From Thiomonas arsenitoxydans (GTDB lineage: Bacteria; Pseudomonadota; Gammaproteobacteria; Burkholderiales; Burkholderiaceae_C), in assembly GCF_000253115.1 (NCBI RefSeq), contig NC_014145.1, positions 1,736,001-1,800,000 of the forward strand: a stretch of DNA of 64,000 bases. Reading direction: 5' to 3'. The position numbers and the translations under genes were made by a program. Of the stretch, positions 20,264 through 29,789 are shown piece by piece (position 1 is the first letter of the stretch; each line of letters opens with the position of its first letter). Below the pieces are notes generated by a model. That model searched no databases, was not told the DNA's origin, and saw only the letters and a program-made list of their open reading frames with translations.

Positions 20264-22689
20264 GGCGCTGTCGAACTCTGCTGGATGCGCACCGCCTCGA
20301 TGGCGTCGAGGATGGCTTCAGGTGTGGCTGGCGCGCGCAGCGGTGGGTCGGTGCCATGGTCGCCGACGGCGGAAATGGCATCGCGTATCGCCAGCAGCAC
20401 CGAGAAGGGCAAGAGCAAAGGCGGCTCGCCCACGGCCTTGGAGCGATGGATAGTCGGCTGGGCGTTGGGGTTATCGAACAGCGCGGTGCGAAACGAGGGC
20501 GGGCAGTCGTTGGCGGTGGGAATTTTGTAGGTGCTGGGGGCGTGGGTGAGCAGCCGCCCGGTTTTCGCCTGCCACACCAGTTCTTCCGTCGTGAGCCAGC
20601 CCATGCCCTGAATGAACGCGCCTTCGACCTGCCCGATGTCGATGGCCGGATTGAGCGACCTCCCGGCATCGTGCAGCAGATCGGCGCGCAGCAGGCGCCA
20701 TTCGCCGGTGAGGGTATCGACCAGCACTTCGCTGACCGCGGCGCCGTAGGCGAAGTAGTAGAACGGGTGGCCGGTCAGCGTCTTGGCATCCCAATGCAGG
20801 TCGGGCGTGGTGTAGAAGCCGTCGCTCCACAACTGCACCCGGGCCAAATAGGCCTGCTGCACCAGGGCGGCAAAGGGCAGGGTGGTGTTGCCCGCGTGCA
20901 CCATGCCACCGCTGAAGCGCACCGACTCGGTGCGGCCGCCGTGCTGTTCGGCGGCGAACGCCGCCAGGCGCTGGCGCAGGGTGCGCGCGGCGTCGAGTGC
21001 GGCCATGCCATTGAGGTCGGCCCCGGTAGAGGCGGCGGTGGCCGAAGTGTTGGCCACCTTGTGGGTGTCGGTGGCGGTGCAGCGCACGGCGGCGAAATCC
21101 AGCCCCAGTTCCTCGGCGACGACTTGCGCCACCTTGGTGTTCAGCCCTTGCCCCATTTCGGTGCCGCCGTGGTTCACCAGCACGCTGCCATCGGTATAGA
21201 TGTGAACGAGTGCGCCCGCCTGGTTCAGGTGCACGACATTGAACGAGATGCCGAACTTGACCGGGGTGAGCGCCAGCCCCTTCTTGAGCACCGGGCTGTG
21301 GGCGTTGAAGCGAGTAATGGCGGTGCGGCGCGCAGCGTAGTCGGCGCTCTGCACCAGCTGGTCCACCAGCGGGGAGATGACGTTGTCGGTCACGCCCTGG
21401 CCGTAGGGCGTGTGGTTGTTCCGGCCGATGCCGTAGAAATTGGCGCGGCGGACCTGCAGCGCGTCATGCCCCAATTTGCGCGCGATGGAGTCGAGCACGA
21501 ATTCGGTGACGAGGGCGCCTTGCGGCCCGCCGAAGCCGCGGAAGGCGGTGTTGCTCTGGGTGTTGGTCTTGGCGACGAAACCGTGGATGGCGACATTGGG
21601 CAGCCAGTAGGCGTTGTCCACATGACAGATGGCCCGGGTGAGCACCGCGCCGGAGAGATCGGCGGAATGCCCGGCATTGGCGATCAAGGTCACCTCGTAG
21701 GCGAGGATGCGACCGTCGTCATCGAAGCCCACGGCGTAGTCGTACTCGAAACCGTGGCGCCGGCCGGTGATGAGGAAGTCGTCGTCGCGGTCGAGCCGCA
21801 GCTTCACCGGCTTTTGCAGCAAGTGGGCAGCCAGCGCCGCGCAGCAGGCGAATTGCGCCGACTGCGATTCCTTGCCGCCGAAGCCGCCGCCCATGCGTCG
21901 GCATTCCACCTGCACCTGATGCTGCATCCACCCCAGCATGTGGGCGACGACATGCTGCATCTCGCTGGGGTGCTGGGTGGAGCACAGCACGCGCAGCCCC
22001 GAGTTTTCGGTGGGCATGGCATAGGCCACCTGGCCTTCGAGGTAGAACTGCTCCTGCCCGCCCACGCTCAAGCTGCCTTGCAGGCGATGCGGGGCGCAGG
22101 CCATCGCCCGTTCGAGTTCGCCGGGCGCCGTCTCGCGCGTCAGGTGCATGGGGGGCAGCACATATTGGCCCTGGGCATGGGCTTCGCGGGCGGTGAGCAC
22201 CGCCGGCAGGGCCTCGGTCTGGATCACCTCACGTGCCAGGGCCGCCGCGCGGCGCGCGAGGGTCTGCGTGGTGGCCACAACCAGGAAGACCGGCTGACCG
22301 ACGAAGCGCAGCGTGCCGTCGGCCAGAATGGGATCGTCGTGCACCACGGGGCCGCAGTCATTCGTCGCCGGAATGTCGGCGGCGGAGAACACGGCCACCA
22401 CGCCGGGCTGGGCGCGCAGGCGGGCGAGGTCGATGCCGAGCAGCTTGCCGTGCGCCAGGGAAGAAAGCCCCAGCGCCGCGTGCAGTGTGCCGTGCAGTTC
22501 GGGCGCGTCGTCGGTGTACGTGGCCTGACCGCTGACGTGTAGATGCGCCGATTCGTGCGGCGGGCTAACTCCGACTCGGGCGCCCTCGCGCAGGGCGGGC
22601 CATTCGGCTTTGCTCCACGGCGTGTTGTCCTGGCGGGAAAAGTTCGGAATGGCGGGAGATCGGGCTAAGAGGTCGTGGGGTTTGTTCAT
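20260..22689 (-). CDS. xdhB: Xanthine dehydrogenase molybdopterin-binding subunit
   Basis: This 809-residue large subunit carries the Moco active site that oxidises hypoxanthine to xanthine and xanthine to urate. Visible family motifs include GQATYTDDAPELHGTLHAAL near the N-terminus, GGQEQFYLEGQ, CRRMGGGFGGKES, NTAFRGFGGPQGALVTE (substrate-site arginine), NHGGTEMGQGLNTKVAQV, and the C-terminal KAVGEPPLLLPFSVLLAI with the catalytic glutamate. The gene starts 10 bp after xdhA and overlaps xdhC by 4 bp. A proline and acid-rich N-terminal extension of about 45 residues precedes the domain. Confidence 0.97.
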   Translation of the reverse strand: MNKPHDLLARSPAIPNFSRQDNTPWSKAEWPALREGARVGVSPPHESAHLHVSGQATYTDDAPELHGTLHAALGLSSLAHGKLLGIDLARLRAQPGVVAVFSAADIPATNDCGPVVHDDPILADGTLRFVGQPVFLVVATTQTLARRAAALAREVIQTEALPAVLTAREAHAQGQYVLPPMHLTRETAPGELERAMACAPHRLQGSLSVGGQEQFYLEGQVAYAMPTENSGLRVLCSTQHPSEMQHVVAHMLGWMQHQVQVECRRMGGGFGGKESQSAQFACCAALAAHLLQKPVKLRLDRDDDFLITGRRHGFEYDYAVGFDDDGRILAYEVTLIANAGHSADLSGAVLTRAICHVDNAYWLPNVAIHGFVAKTNTQSNTAFRGFGGPQGALVTEFVLDSIARKLGHDALQVRRANFYGIGRNNHTPYGQGVTDNVISPLVDQLVQSADYAARRTAITRFNAHSPVLKKGLALTPVKFGISFNVVHLNQAGALVHIYTDGSVLVNHGGTEMGQGLNTKVAQVVAEELGLDFAAVRCTATDTHKVANTSATAASTGADLNGMAALDAARTLRQRLAAFAAEQHGGRTESVRFSGGMVHAGNTTLPFAALVQQAYLARVQLWSDGFYTTPDLHWDAKTLTGHPFYYFAYGAAVSEVLVDTLTGEWRLLRADLLHDAGRSLNPAIDIGQVEGAFIQGMGWLTTEELVWQAKTGRLLTHAPSTYKIPTANDCPPSFRTALFDNPNAQPTIHRSKAVGEPPLLLPFSVLLAIRDAISAVGDHGTDPPLRAPATPEAILDAIEAVRIQQSSTAP

Positions 22690-22699
22690 GGTGCGGTCC

Positions 22700-24292
22700 T
22701 CAAACCGTGTGCAGCGCTGGTTGAAGTTCCGCCCAGACGCGGGTCTGGCTGGCAGGCAGGGGCGCTTCGAGACGGGTTTCCAGCCAGAATCGCCAGAGCA
22801 GATTGCGCGCCACGCGCTGCCGATGGACGCTGCTGGCGCGCAGATCGGTCAAGGGCTGGAAGTCGGCGTCGAGCGCCTGCATGGCCGCGCGCACGCTGGC
22901 TTCACTCCACGGTTCGCCCAGCAGCGCGGCTTCGGCCTGCGCCGCGCGCTTGACCACCGCGGCCATGCCGCCGAAGGCCAGACGCGCATGGCTGACGCGG
23001 CCTTGCGCATCCAGCCGCAGGGCCAGGCCGCAGCTCACCGCCGAGATGTCACAGTCGTAGCGTTTGGAGAGTTTGTAGGCGCGCAGCCGCAGCGCCTGCC
23101 GCGGGGTTTCGCTCGGGGTGGGCAGAGGCAACTCGATGGCCCGCAGGAACTCACCGGGCTGCAGGGCGTTTTTCATATAGTCGAGATAGAAATCTGCAAG
23201 CGGCAGCCGTCGCAGGGTCGGCCCGCGCTGCAGCAGCAGTACGGCGTCGAGCGCGAGCAGCACGGGCGCGCTGTCGCCGATGGGTGAGCCGTTGGCCACA
23301 TTTCCGCCGAGAGTGCCGGCGTGACGAACGGGCGGCCCGGCGAAGCGCAGCGCCATCTCGCGCAGCTCGGACCAGTGCTGCACCAGCGCAGCCCAGGCAT
23401 CTTCCAGCGGCACGGCCGCGCCGATGCGAAGCTGGGGGCCGTCGTGTTCCACCTCATGCAACTCGCGCACATCGCCCAGATAGAGCAGATCGCCCACATC
23501 GCGGAACTGCTTGTTGGTCCACAGGCCGATGTCGGTGGCGCCAGCCAGCAGTCTGGCCTCTGGCCGTTCGGCCCGGACGGCGGCAAAAGCTTCAAGGGTG
23601 CGTGGGGCAATGAAATGGTCGATGCGGGGTTGACCGCGCGCATCGGGATAGGCGGGGTTGGGCGCGGCGTGCACAAAAGGCTCGGTCGTGCGCTCAGCAA
23701 TCTGGCGCAGCAGCGCGGCAAGGGGCTCGGGGTCGAGCCGCGCCGCTGGCGCCTCGAACATCGCCTGACCCGCATCGAGAATAGGGCGGTAGCCGGTGCA
23801 GCGGCACAGATTGCCCGACAGGTCGTCGGCGAGTTGCTGCCGCGTGGGCCGCGTGCCCGCGCCCTGGTGGCGCTCGTAGCTTGCGTAAAGCGACATGGCG
23901 AAGCCGGGGGTGCAGAAGCCGCACTGTGAGCCGTGGCAATCGACCAGGGCCTGCTGCACCGGATGCAGCGGGCGGCCGGGGGCGAGTCGCTGAAGGTCTT
24001 CGACAGTCAACAGCGCCTTGCCATGCAGAGTGGGCAAGTAGCGGATGCAGGCGTTGATCGGACGCAGCTGCAACGATCCCACGGTCACCGCGGCGCAATC
24101 TTGATTGATGCTATCGGCCAGCTCCGCCACGACCACGGTGCAGGCGCCGCAATCGCCTTCGGCGCAGCCTTCCTTGGTGCCGCACTGGTGCACCTGCTCG
24201 CGCAGCCACTGCAGCACGGTGGTCGTGATGGGCAGACCGCTGATTTCAGTGATCTGGCCGCGATGGACGAAGCGGATAGGTTGGGTGTTCAT
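22700..24292 (-). CDS. xdhA: Xanthine dehydrogenase small subunit (2Fe-2S and FAD)
   Basis: This 530-residue subunit passes electrons from the Moco centre through two 2Fe-2S clusters to FAD. Cluster cysteines are seen in CGTKEGCAEGDCGAC (about residues 37-51) and in CGFCTPGF and CRCTGYRPILDAG. The FAD-binding part follows with LLAGATDIGLWTNKQ and the GTLGGNVANGSPIGDSAP block, then the CO dehydrogenase-flavoprotein C-terminal domain. ATG 24292 was chosen because it directly precedes the ferredoxin domain; the longer open frame runs back through the promoter and the divergent regulator. A TGTATACA palindrome lies about 100 bp upstream. Confidence 0.97.
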   Translation of the reverse strand: MNTQPIRFVHRGQITEISGLPITTTVLQWLREQVHQCGTKEGCAEGDCGACTVVVAELADSINQDCAAVTVGSLQLRPINACIRYLPTLHGKALLTVEDLQRLAPGRPLHPVQQALVDCHGSQCGFCTPGFAMSLYASYERHQGAGTRPTRQQLADDLSGNLCRCTGYRPILDAGQAMFEAPAARLDPEPLAALLRQIAERTTEPFVHAAPNPAYPDARGQPRIDHFIAPRTLEAFAAVRAERPEARLLAGATDIGLWTNKQFRDVGDLLYLGDVRELHEVEHDGPQLRIGAAVPLEDAWAALVQHWSELREMALRFAGPPVRHAGTLGGNVANGSPIGDSAPVLLALDAVLLLQRGPTLRRLPLADFYLDYMKNALQPGEFLRAIELPLPTPSETPRQALRLRAYKLSKRYDCDISAVSCGLALRLDAQGRVSHARLAFGGMAAVVKRAAQAEAALLGEPWSEASVRAAMQALDADFQPLTDLRASSVHRQRVARNLLWRFWLETRLEAPLPASQTRVWAELQPALHTV

Positions 24293-24391
24293 GGCAGATA
24301 GCGGGCCATCAGGCGGTGAATAGGTGAAAACAGAGTGAAGCACGATGCTGCAAGTATTGGGCCACGATCCGGCGCGATTGACATATGCTGA

Positions 24392-24404
24392 ACTGTATAC
24401 AAAA
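24392..24404. promoter_or_regulatory. TGTATACA palindrome upstream of xdhA (shared operator candidate)
   Basis: CTGTATACAAAAC lies in the 147-bp gap between xdhA and the divergent LysR gene. Its complement, TTTTGTATACAG, is repeated exactly upstream of the purine binding-protein gene at 31789-31800. The 8-bp core is a perfect palindrome. A shared repressor site is inferred. Confidence 0.6.
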
Positions 24405-24439
24405 CATGCGAAGCGGCTGATGCCGCAAGGGGCTGCACC

Positions 24440-25366
24440 ATGAACAATGCGCTGGACTCCATTGACCTGCATCTCATCCGGGTACTGCATACCGTGCTGA
24501 CCGAATCCAACGTGTCCCGCGCCGCCATGCGGCTGGGCTCGACCCAGCCCGCCGTGAGCGCCGCGCTGCGTCGCCTGCGCGGCATCACCGGCGATGAACT
24601 GCTGGTGCGCAGCGGCAATGCGATGGTGCCCACGGCCTTCGGCGCCAGCCTGATCGAGCCGAGCGCCTGCATCCTGCGGGAAGCGCAGCGCTTGCTCGGC
24701 GGCGCCAGTCCGTTCGATGCGATGCACAGCACGCGGCAGTTTCGCCTTGTGGCGGCCGACTATATGGACCCGGCCTTTCTGCCGCAGCTCATCGCCACGC
24801 TCAAACGCGAAGCGCCGCTGTGCGGGGTGGACGTGCTGCCGTTGTCGGCCACGCTGGATTACCGCCGCGCGCTGGCCGCTGGCGATGTCGATGCCGTGCT
24901 GGGCAACTGGCTGGAGCCGCCGCAGGATCTGCACCTTGCGCCGCTGATCGAAGATGAAATCGTCTGTCTGGTTGCCGCCGATCACCCCGCGCTGCGGCGC
25001 GGTCTGGATCTGGAGCAGTACCTGCAGGCCGAGCATGTGGCGCCGTCGCCGCTGCGCGCCGTGGGCGAGGGCGTGATCGACCAGCACCTGCACCATCTGG
25101 GGCTGCAACGCAACGTCACGGTGCATTGCGCCTTTTTCAACCTGATTCCGGGGCTGGTGGCGCGCAGCCTGCTGGTGCTCACCACCGGGCGCCGCTTCTG
25201 CCAACGCTATGTGGATGCCGGTTTGCCGGTACACATCCTGCCCTGCCCGGTGCCGTTTCCGCCGCTGACCTATTACTTGCTGTGGCACGCCCGCGTGCAT
25301 CTGGACGCCGCGCACCGCTGGCTGCGTGCGCATATTCGTGAGGCCGCCGACCCCCGACCGGGCTGA
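24440..25366 (+). CDS. LysR-type regulator, divergent from xdhABC
   Basis: This 308-residue protein has the LysR winged helix-turn-helix at the N-terminus (SIDLHLIRVLHTVLTESNVS, then STQPAVSAALRRLR) and a long effector domain. It belongs to the NodD/SyrM-like branch, judging from the LIRVLHTVLTE start and the DYMDPAFLPQL and ITGDELLVRSG segments. It is divergent from xdhA and upstream of a purine permease on its own strand, so it probably responds to a purine or urate and controls one or both flanks. AAGGGG precedes the ATG. Confidence 0.93.
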   Translation: MNNALDSIDLHLIRVLHTVLTESNVSRAAMRLGSTQPAVSAALRRLRGITGDELLVRSGNAMVPTAFGASLIEPSACILREAQRLLGGASPFDAMHSTRQFRLVAADYMDPAFLPQLIATLKREAPLCGVDVLPLSATLDYRRALAAGDVDAVLGNWLEPPQDLHLAPLIEDEIVCLVAADHPALRRGLDLEQYLQAEHVAPSPLRAVGEGVIDQHLHHLGLQRNVTVHCAFFNLIPGLVARSLLVLTTGRRFCQRYVDAGLPVHILPCPVPFPPLTYYLLWHARVHLDAAHRWLRAHIREAADPRPG

Positions 25367-25461
25367 CCTCCTTCTCAACTCCTTATCAACCCCGCGCCGA
25401 TGCGGCACGGGCCTATCGACCTCGCCACCCTGAGCGAGGCGTTAAACCCAGGAGACTGTTC

Positions 25462-26769
25462 ATGAATCTGCAAACTTTGTTCAAGCTCGATGTGCACGGC
25501 ACCGATGTGCGCACCGAGATTCTGGCGGGGGTGACGACCTTTCTCACCATGTCGTACATCATCTTCGTCAACCCGTCGATTCTGTCGACCACGGGCATGG
25601 ACGCCAGCGCCGTGTTCGTCGCCACCTGTCTGGCGGCGGCCCTGGGCACATTCATCATGGCCTTCGTCGCCAACTGGCCGATAGGACTGGCGCCGGGCAT
25701 GGGGCTGAACGCCTTTTTCGCCTTCACCGTGGTCAAGGGGATGGGCTTCACCTGGGAGCAGGCGCTGGGGGCGGTTTTCATCTCCGGCTGCATCTTCATT
25801 CTGCTGACCATCACCGGCGTGCGGTCGTGGCTGGTGGCGGGCATTCCGAAGTCGCTGCGCAGCGCCATTGCGGCAGGGATCGGCATGTTCCTGGCGATCA
25901 TCGCGCTGTCGAACGCGGGGGTCGTGGTGGCGAATCCGGCCACCAAGGTGGGGCTGGGCAATCTGGCCTCGCTGCCGGTGGTGCTGGCAGCCGGCGGCTT
26001 TCTGCTGATTGCGCTGCTCGATTACTGGCGGGTGCGCGGCGCCATTCTCATCGGCATCGTGGCGGTGACGCTGGCCAGCATGGCGCTCGGGCTGACCCAA
26101 TATCACGGCATCGTGTCGATGCCGCCGAGCATTGCGCCGACCTTGTTCAAGCTCGACATTCTGGGCGCGCTGCATGCCGGGTTTTTTCACATCATTCTGG
26201 TGTTCGTGCTGGTGGAAATTTTTGACGCCACCGGCACGCTCACCGGCATCGCCCGCAAGGCCGGGCTGCTGAAAGACGGTGCCAAGGACGGCCAGAGCGG
26301 CCTCGGGCGCGCGCTGTTTGCCGACAGCCTGGCCATTTTCTCCGGCTCGCTGCTCGGCACCAGCAGCACCACGGCTTATATCGAAAGCGCTTCCGGCGTG
26401 CAGGCGGGTGGCCGCACCGGGCTCACGGCGCTGACCGTGGGCGTGCTGTTTCTCGCTGCGCTGTTCATCGCGCCGCTGGCCGCCGTCGTGCCCGCTTACG
26501 CCACGGCCCCGGCCTTGCTCTACGTTGCCGGGTTGATGATGCGCGAGTTGCTGGAGATCGACTGGAGCGACATTACCGAATCGGTACCCTCGGCGCTGGC
26601 GGCGCTGATCATGCCGTTCACCTATTCCATCGCCAACGGCCTGGCGTTCGGCTTCATCATGTACGCCGCGCTCAAGCTGCTGACCGGGCGGGCACGCGAG
26701 GTGCATCCGGCCCTGTGGGTGGTGGCGGGGTTGTTTTTGCTGCGCTACGCGCTGTTTCCCTCCGACTGA
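25462..26769 (+). CDS. AzgA-like NCS2 purine permease
   Basis: This 435-residue inner-membrane transporter has 12 to 14 hydrophobic segments. The start LDVHGTDVRTEILAGVTTFLTMSYIIFVNP and the substrate-site block FDATGTLTGIARKAG, with GTSSTTAYIESASGVQAGGRTGL, are characteristic of the AzgA/GhxP/PbuG branch. That branch imports hypoxanthine, guanine or adenine with protons. AGGAGA lies upstream of the ATG. It is followed after 10 bp by guanine deaminase on the same strand, consistent with guanine uptake and use. Confidence 0.94.
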   Translation: MNLQTLFKLDVHGTDVRTEILAGVTTFLTMSYIIFVNPSILSTTGMDASAVFVATCLAAALGTFIMAFVANWPIGLAPGMGLNAFFAFTVVKGMGFTWEQALGAVFISGCIFILLTITGVRSWLVAGIPKSLRSAIAAGIGMFLAIIALSNAGVVVANPATKVGLGNLASLPVVLAAGGFLLIALLDYWRVRGAILIGIVAVTLASMALGLTQYHGIVSMPPSIAPTLFKLDILGALHAGFFHIILVFVLVEIFDATGTLTGIARKAGLLKDGAKDGQSGLGRALFADSLAIFSGSLLGTSSTTAYIESASGVQAGGRTGLTALTVGVLFLAALFIAPLAAVVPAYATAPALLYVAGLMMRELLEIDWSDITESVPSALAALIMPFTYSIANGLAFGFIMYAALKLLTGRAREVHPALWVVAGLFLLRYALFPSD

Positions 26770-26779
26770 CTGACGATCG

Positions 26780-28129
26780 ATGACTGCTGTGAACACTTTG
26801 GCCTCTACCGTCGCCCCCGGCCAAGCTCGCATGGCCTTGCGCGGCGACATTCTCTACTTCCTGCGCGACCCCGGCTGGAGCGAAGACGCCACCGGCGCCG
26901 TGCGCTTCGAGCCCGACGGCTGGCTGCTGATCGAGCAAGGCCGGGTGCATGCGGTGCGGCCCGCCGACGAGCCCCCCGACGCGAGCTGGGCGCGGCAGGA
27001 CTGGCGCGGCCATCTGGTGATGCCGGGCTTCATCGATACCCATGTGCACGCGCCGCAGCTCGATGTCATCGCCTCCTTCGGTGCGGCGCTGCTCGACTGG
27101 CTGGAGCGCTACACCTTCCCGGCCGAAGCGCGCTACGCCGACCCCGAGCTGAGCCAACTGGGCGCCGAGCGTTTTCTGCAGGCGCTGCTGGCGCACGGCA
27201 CCACGTCGGCGCTGGTGTTCGCCACGGTGCACAAGACCAGCAGCGAGGCGCTGTTCGCAGTCGGTCAGCGGCTGGGCATGCGGCTCATCACCGGCAAGGT
27301 GCTGATGGACAGCAACTGCCCGGCCGACCTGCGCGACGATGTGGTGCAGGCTGAGCAGGACTGCATCGATCTGATCGAGCGCTGGCATGGTGTCGACCGC
27401 CTGGCCTACGCCGTGACCCCGCGCTTCGCCGCCACCAGCAGCGCTGCCCAACTGACCATGGCCGGTGGCTTGCTGCAACGCTACGCCCAGCGCGCCGGCG
27501 GGCTTTATATGCAGACGCATGTGGCCGAAAACTGCGACGAAGTGCGCTGGATCGCCGAGTTGTTTCCCGACAGCCGCAGCTACCTCGACGTCTATGACCG
27601 CCGCGGTCTGCTCACCCGCCGCAGCATTCTGGCGCATGGCATCTGGCTCGACGATACCGACCGGCAGCGCATGGCGCAGACCGGCAGCAGTATCGCCTTC
27701 TCGCCTTCGTCCAACCTCTTTTTGGGCAGCGGCCTGTTCGACTGGGCCAAAGCCGAGGCTGCAGGCGTGAGCGTGGCCCCGGCGAGCGATGTGGGCGGCG
27801 GTACCAGTCTGTGCCAGTTGCGCACCCTGGCCGATGGCTACAAGGTGCTGGCGCTGCAGGGCCAGCGTATGACGGCCTGGCAGGGGCTTTACGCCGCCAC
27901 CCGAGGCGCGGCGCGCGCCCTCGATCTCGAGCACGAAATCGGCCACTTCGCCCCCGGCACCGCGGCGGACGTGGTGGTGTGGCGCTGGGCCGAGGGTGCC
28001 GTGCAGCAGCGGCGGCAAGACATGGCACGCAGCTTGCATGAGCGTTTGTTCGCGTGGATGCTACTGGCCGACGAACGCAATGTCGCGGCCACCTATGTGC
28101 TGGGGCAGTTGCGATACCGGCCGGGATAG
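26780..28129 (+). CDS. guaD: Guanine deaminase
   Basis: This 449-residue amidohydrolase converts guanine to xanthine and ammonia, feeding Xdh. Metal ligands and family motifs are visible: PGFIDTHVHAPQLDVI (HxH), LDWLERYTFPAE, a histidine in HVAENCDEV, and SDVGGGTSLCQLRTLADGYK with the catalytic aspartate. The length matches the bacterial enzyme. It is probably cotranscribed with the purine permease 10 bp upstream. Short direct repeats follow the stop codon. Confidence 0.96.
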   Translation: MTAVNTLASTVAPGQARMALRGDILYFLRDPGWSEDATGAVRFEPDGWLLIEQGRVHAVRPADEPPDASWARQDWRGHLVMPGFIDTHVHAPQLDVIASFGAALLDWLERYTFPAEARYADPELSQLGAERFLQALLAHGTTSALVFATVHKTSSEALFAVGQRLGMRLITGKVLMDSNCPADLRDDVVQAEQDCIDLIERWHGVDRLAYAVTPRFAATSSAAQLTMAGGLLQRYAQRAGGLYMQTHVAENCDEVRWIAELFPDSRSYLDVYDRRGLLTRRSILAHGIWLDDTDRQRMAQTGSSIAFSPSSNLFLGSGLFDWAKAEAAGVSVAPASDVGGGTSLCQLRTLADGYKVLALQGQRMTAWQGLYAATRGAARALDLEHEIGHFAPGTAADVVVWRWAEGAVQQRRQDMARSLHERLFAWMLLADERNVAATYVLGQLRYRPG

Positions 28130-28130
28130 A

Positions 28131-28163
28131 GCCAGCATCAGGCCAGCATCAGGCCAGCATCGT
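28131..28163. repeat. Short tandem repeat, 11-bp unit
   Basis: GCCAGCATCAG occurs twice in a row (28131-28141, 28142-28152), followed by a third, partial copy ending in CG. It lies directly after guaD and upstream of the ABC transporter operon. No function is evident. Confidence 0.75.
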
Positions 28164-28244
28164 TTGGGGCTGCGGGCCGCATCTGCGCAAGGTCAGGTAT
28201 AGGACAATCCGGCATTCCGTCTTTCCGCTTCATTCGATTTCCCC

Positions 28245-29789
28245 ATGCGGCTCGCGCTCGAACACATCAGCAAGTCCTATCCCGGCGTCAAGGCCAACGA
28301 CGACATCAGCCTGGCGGTGCAGCCCGGGGAAATCCATGCGGTGCTGGGCGAGAACGGCGCGGGCAAGTCCACGCTGATGAAAATCATCTACGGCGCGGTG
28401 CAGCCCGATGCCGGGAGTATCGTGTGGAACGGCGCGTCCGTTCGCATGAAAAACCCCGGCATGGCCCGCGAGCTGGGCATCGCCATGGTGTATCAGCACT
28501 TCTCGCTGTTCGACACCCTCACCGCCGCCGAGAACATCTGGCTGGGACTGGGGCGCGGTGTCAGTCTGGCAGACATCGAAACCCGCATTGCGGACATCTC
28601 GGCGCGTTACGGGCTGGACTGCGCGCCGCGCCGCCCCGTGCACACCCTGTCGGTCGGTGAGCGCCAGCGGGTGGAGATCATTCGCTGCCTGCTGGCCGAT
28701 CCCAAGCTGCTCATCCTCGACGAGCCGACTTCGGTGCTCACGCCGCAGGCGGTCGAAAAACTGTTCGTGGTGCTGCGCCAGCTCGCCGCAGACGGCTGCA
28801 GCATTCTCTACATCAGCCATAAGCTCGATGAAATCCGCAGCCTGTGCCACAACTGCACCGTGCTGCGCGGGGGCAGGGTGAGCGGCCGCGTCGATCCGGC
28901 CCAGGAAACCGAGGCCAGCCTGTCGCGGCTGATGATCGGCGCCGATCCGCCCGAGCTGCAGCACCGGCCGTCGCAGGCGGGCGAGGTGCTGCTGAAGGTG
29001 GACGATCTGGCCCTGCCGGGCGATGGCGAGTTCAGCGTGGCCATCGACCACCTCTCGCTGCAGGTGCGGGCCGGAGAGATTCTGGGCATCGCCGGGGTGT
29101 CGGGCAACGGCCAGCAGGAATTGCTCGCCGCGCTGTCGGGTGAAGACCGGCGCGCTCGCCCCGCGGCCGTGCTGCTGGCAGGTGAGCCGGTGGGAGCGCT
29201 AGGGCCGAGGCAGCGCCGCAAGCGCGGGCTGCACTTCATCCCGGAAGAACGCTTAGGAAGAGCCACGGTGCCGGTGCTGTCGCTGGAGCAGAACATGCTG
29301 CTGACCGCGCGCCCCGCCGAGGCGACGACGCGGGGCCTGATCCGCCGCCAGACCCTGCGCGAGCAGGCGCAGGCGGTCATCCAGCGATTTGGCGTCAAGG
29401 CCAGCGGACCGCAGGCCGCGGCGCGCAGCCTGTCGGGCGGCAATCTGCAGAAATACATCGTGGGCCGCGAAATACTCGGTCGTCCTCGCGTGCTGATCGT
29501 TGCGCAGCCGACCTGGGGCGTGGACGTGGGTGCGGCGGCGCAGATCCGCGCCGAGCTGCTGGCGTTACGCGACGGGGGCTGCGCTGTGCTGGTCATCTCG
29601 GAAGAACTCGACGAACTGTTCGAAATTGCCGACCGGCTGCAGGTGATGGCGCGCGGCAAGCTGTCGCCCTCCATCGCCCGTGCCGACGCCACGGTCGAGC
29701 AGATCGGCATGTGGATGAGTGGTCTGTGGCCGCAAGGCCCGGCCACTACCGCGCAAACCGCAACGGAGGTGGCCCATGTTGCGGCTTGA
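28245..29789 (+). CDS. Purine/nucleoside ABC importer, ATPase
   Basis: This 514-residue protein has two ABC domains, as in the BMP-type nucleoside importers (NupA, RnsB, YufO). The first has an intact Walker A (GENGAGKSTLMKI), the signature LSVGERQRVEI and Walker B LLILDEPTSVLTP. The second has a degenerate P loop (GVSGNGQQE) and the LSGGNLQKYIVGREI signature, the usual asymmetry in this family. No good ribosome site is seen before the ATG at 28245. It is the first gene of a four-gene importer: the downstream permease starts inside its last 14 bases. Confidence 0.93.
   Translation: MRLALEHISKSYPGVKANDDISLAVQPGEIHAVLGENGAGKSTLMKIIYGAVQPDAGSIVWNGASVRMKNPGMARELGIAMVYQHFSLFDTLTAAENIWLGLGRGVSLADIETRIADISARYGLDCAPRRPVHTLSVGERQRVEIIRCLLADPKLLILDEPTSVLTPQAVEKLFVVLRQLAADGCSILYISHKLDEIRSLCHNCTVLRGGRVSGRVDPAQETEASLSRLMIGADPPELQHRPSQAGEVLLKVDDLALPGDGEFSVAIDHLSLQVRAGEILGIAGVSGNGQQELLAALSGEDRRARPAAVLLAGEPVGALGPRQRRKRGLHFIPEERLGRATVPVLSLEQNMLLTARPAEATTRGLIRRQTLREQAQAVIQRFGVKASGPQAAARSLSGGNLQKYIVGREILGRPRVLIVAQPTWGVDVGAAAQIRAELLALRDGGCAVLVISEELDELFEIADRLQVMARGKLSPSIARADATVEQIGMWMSGLWPQGPATTAQTATEVAHVAA

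Noticed and set aside
20245..22542. Long plus-strand frame opposite xdhB
   Set aside because: It is a shadow of xdhB; the minus-strand protein has all family motifs, while the plus-strand text has none.
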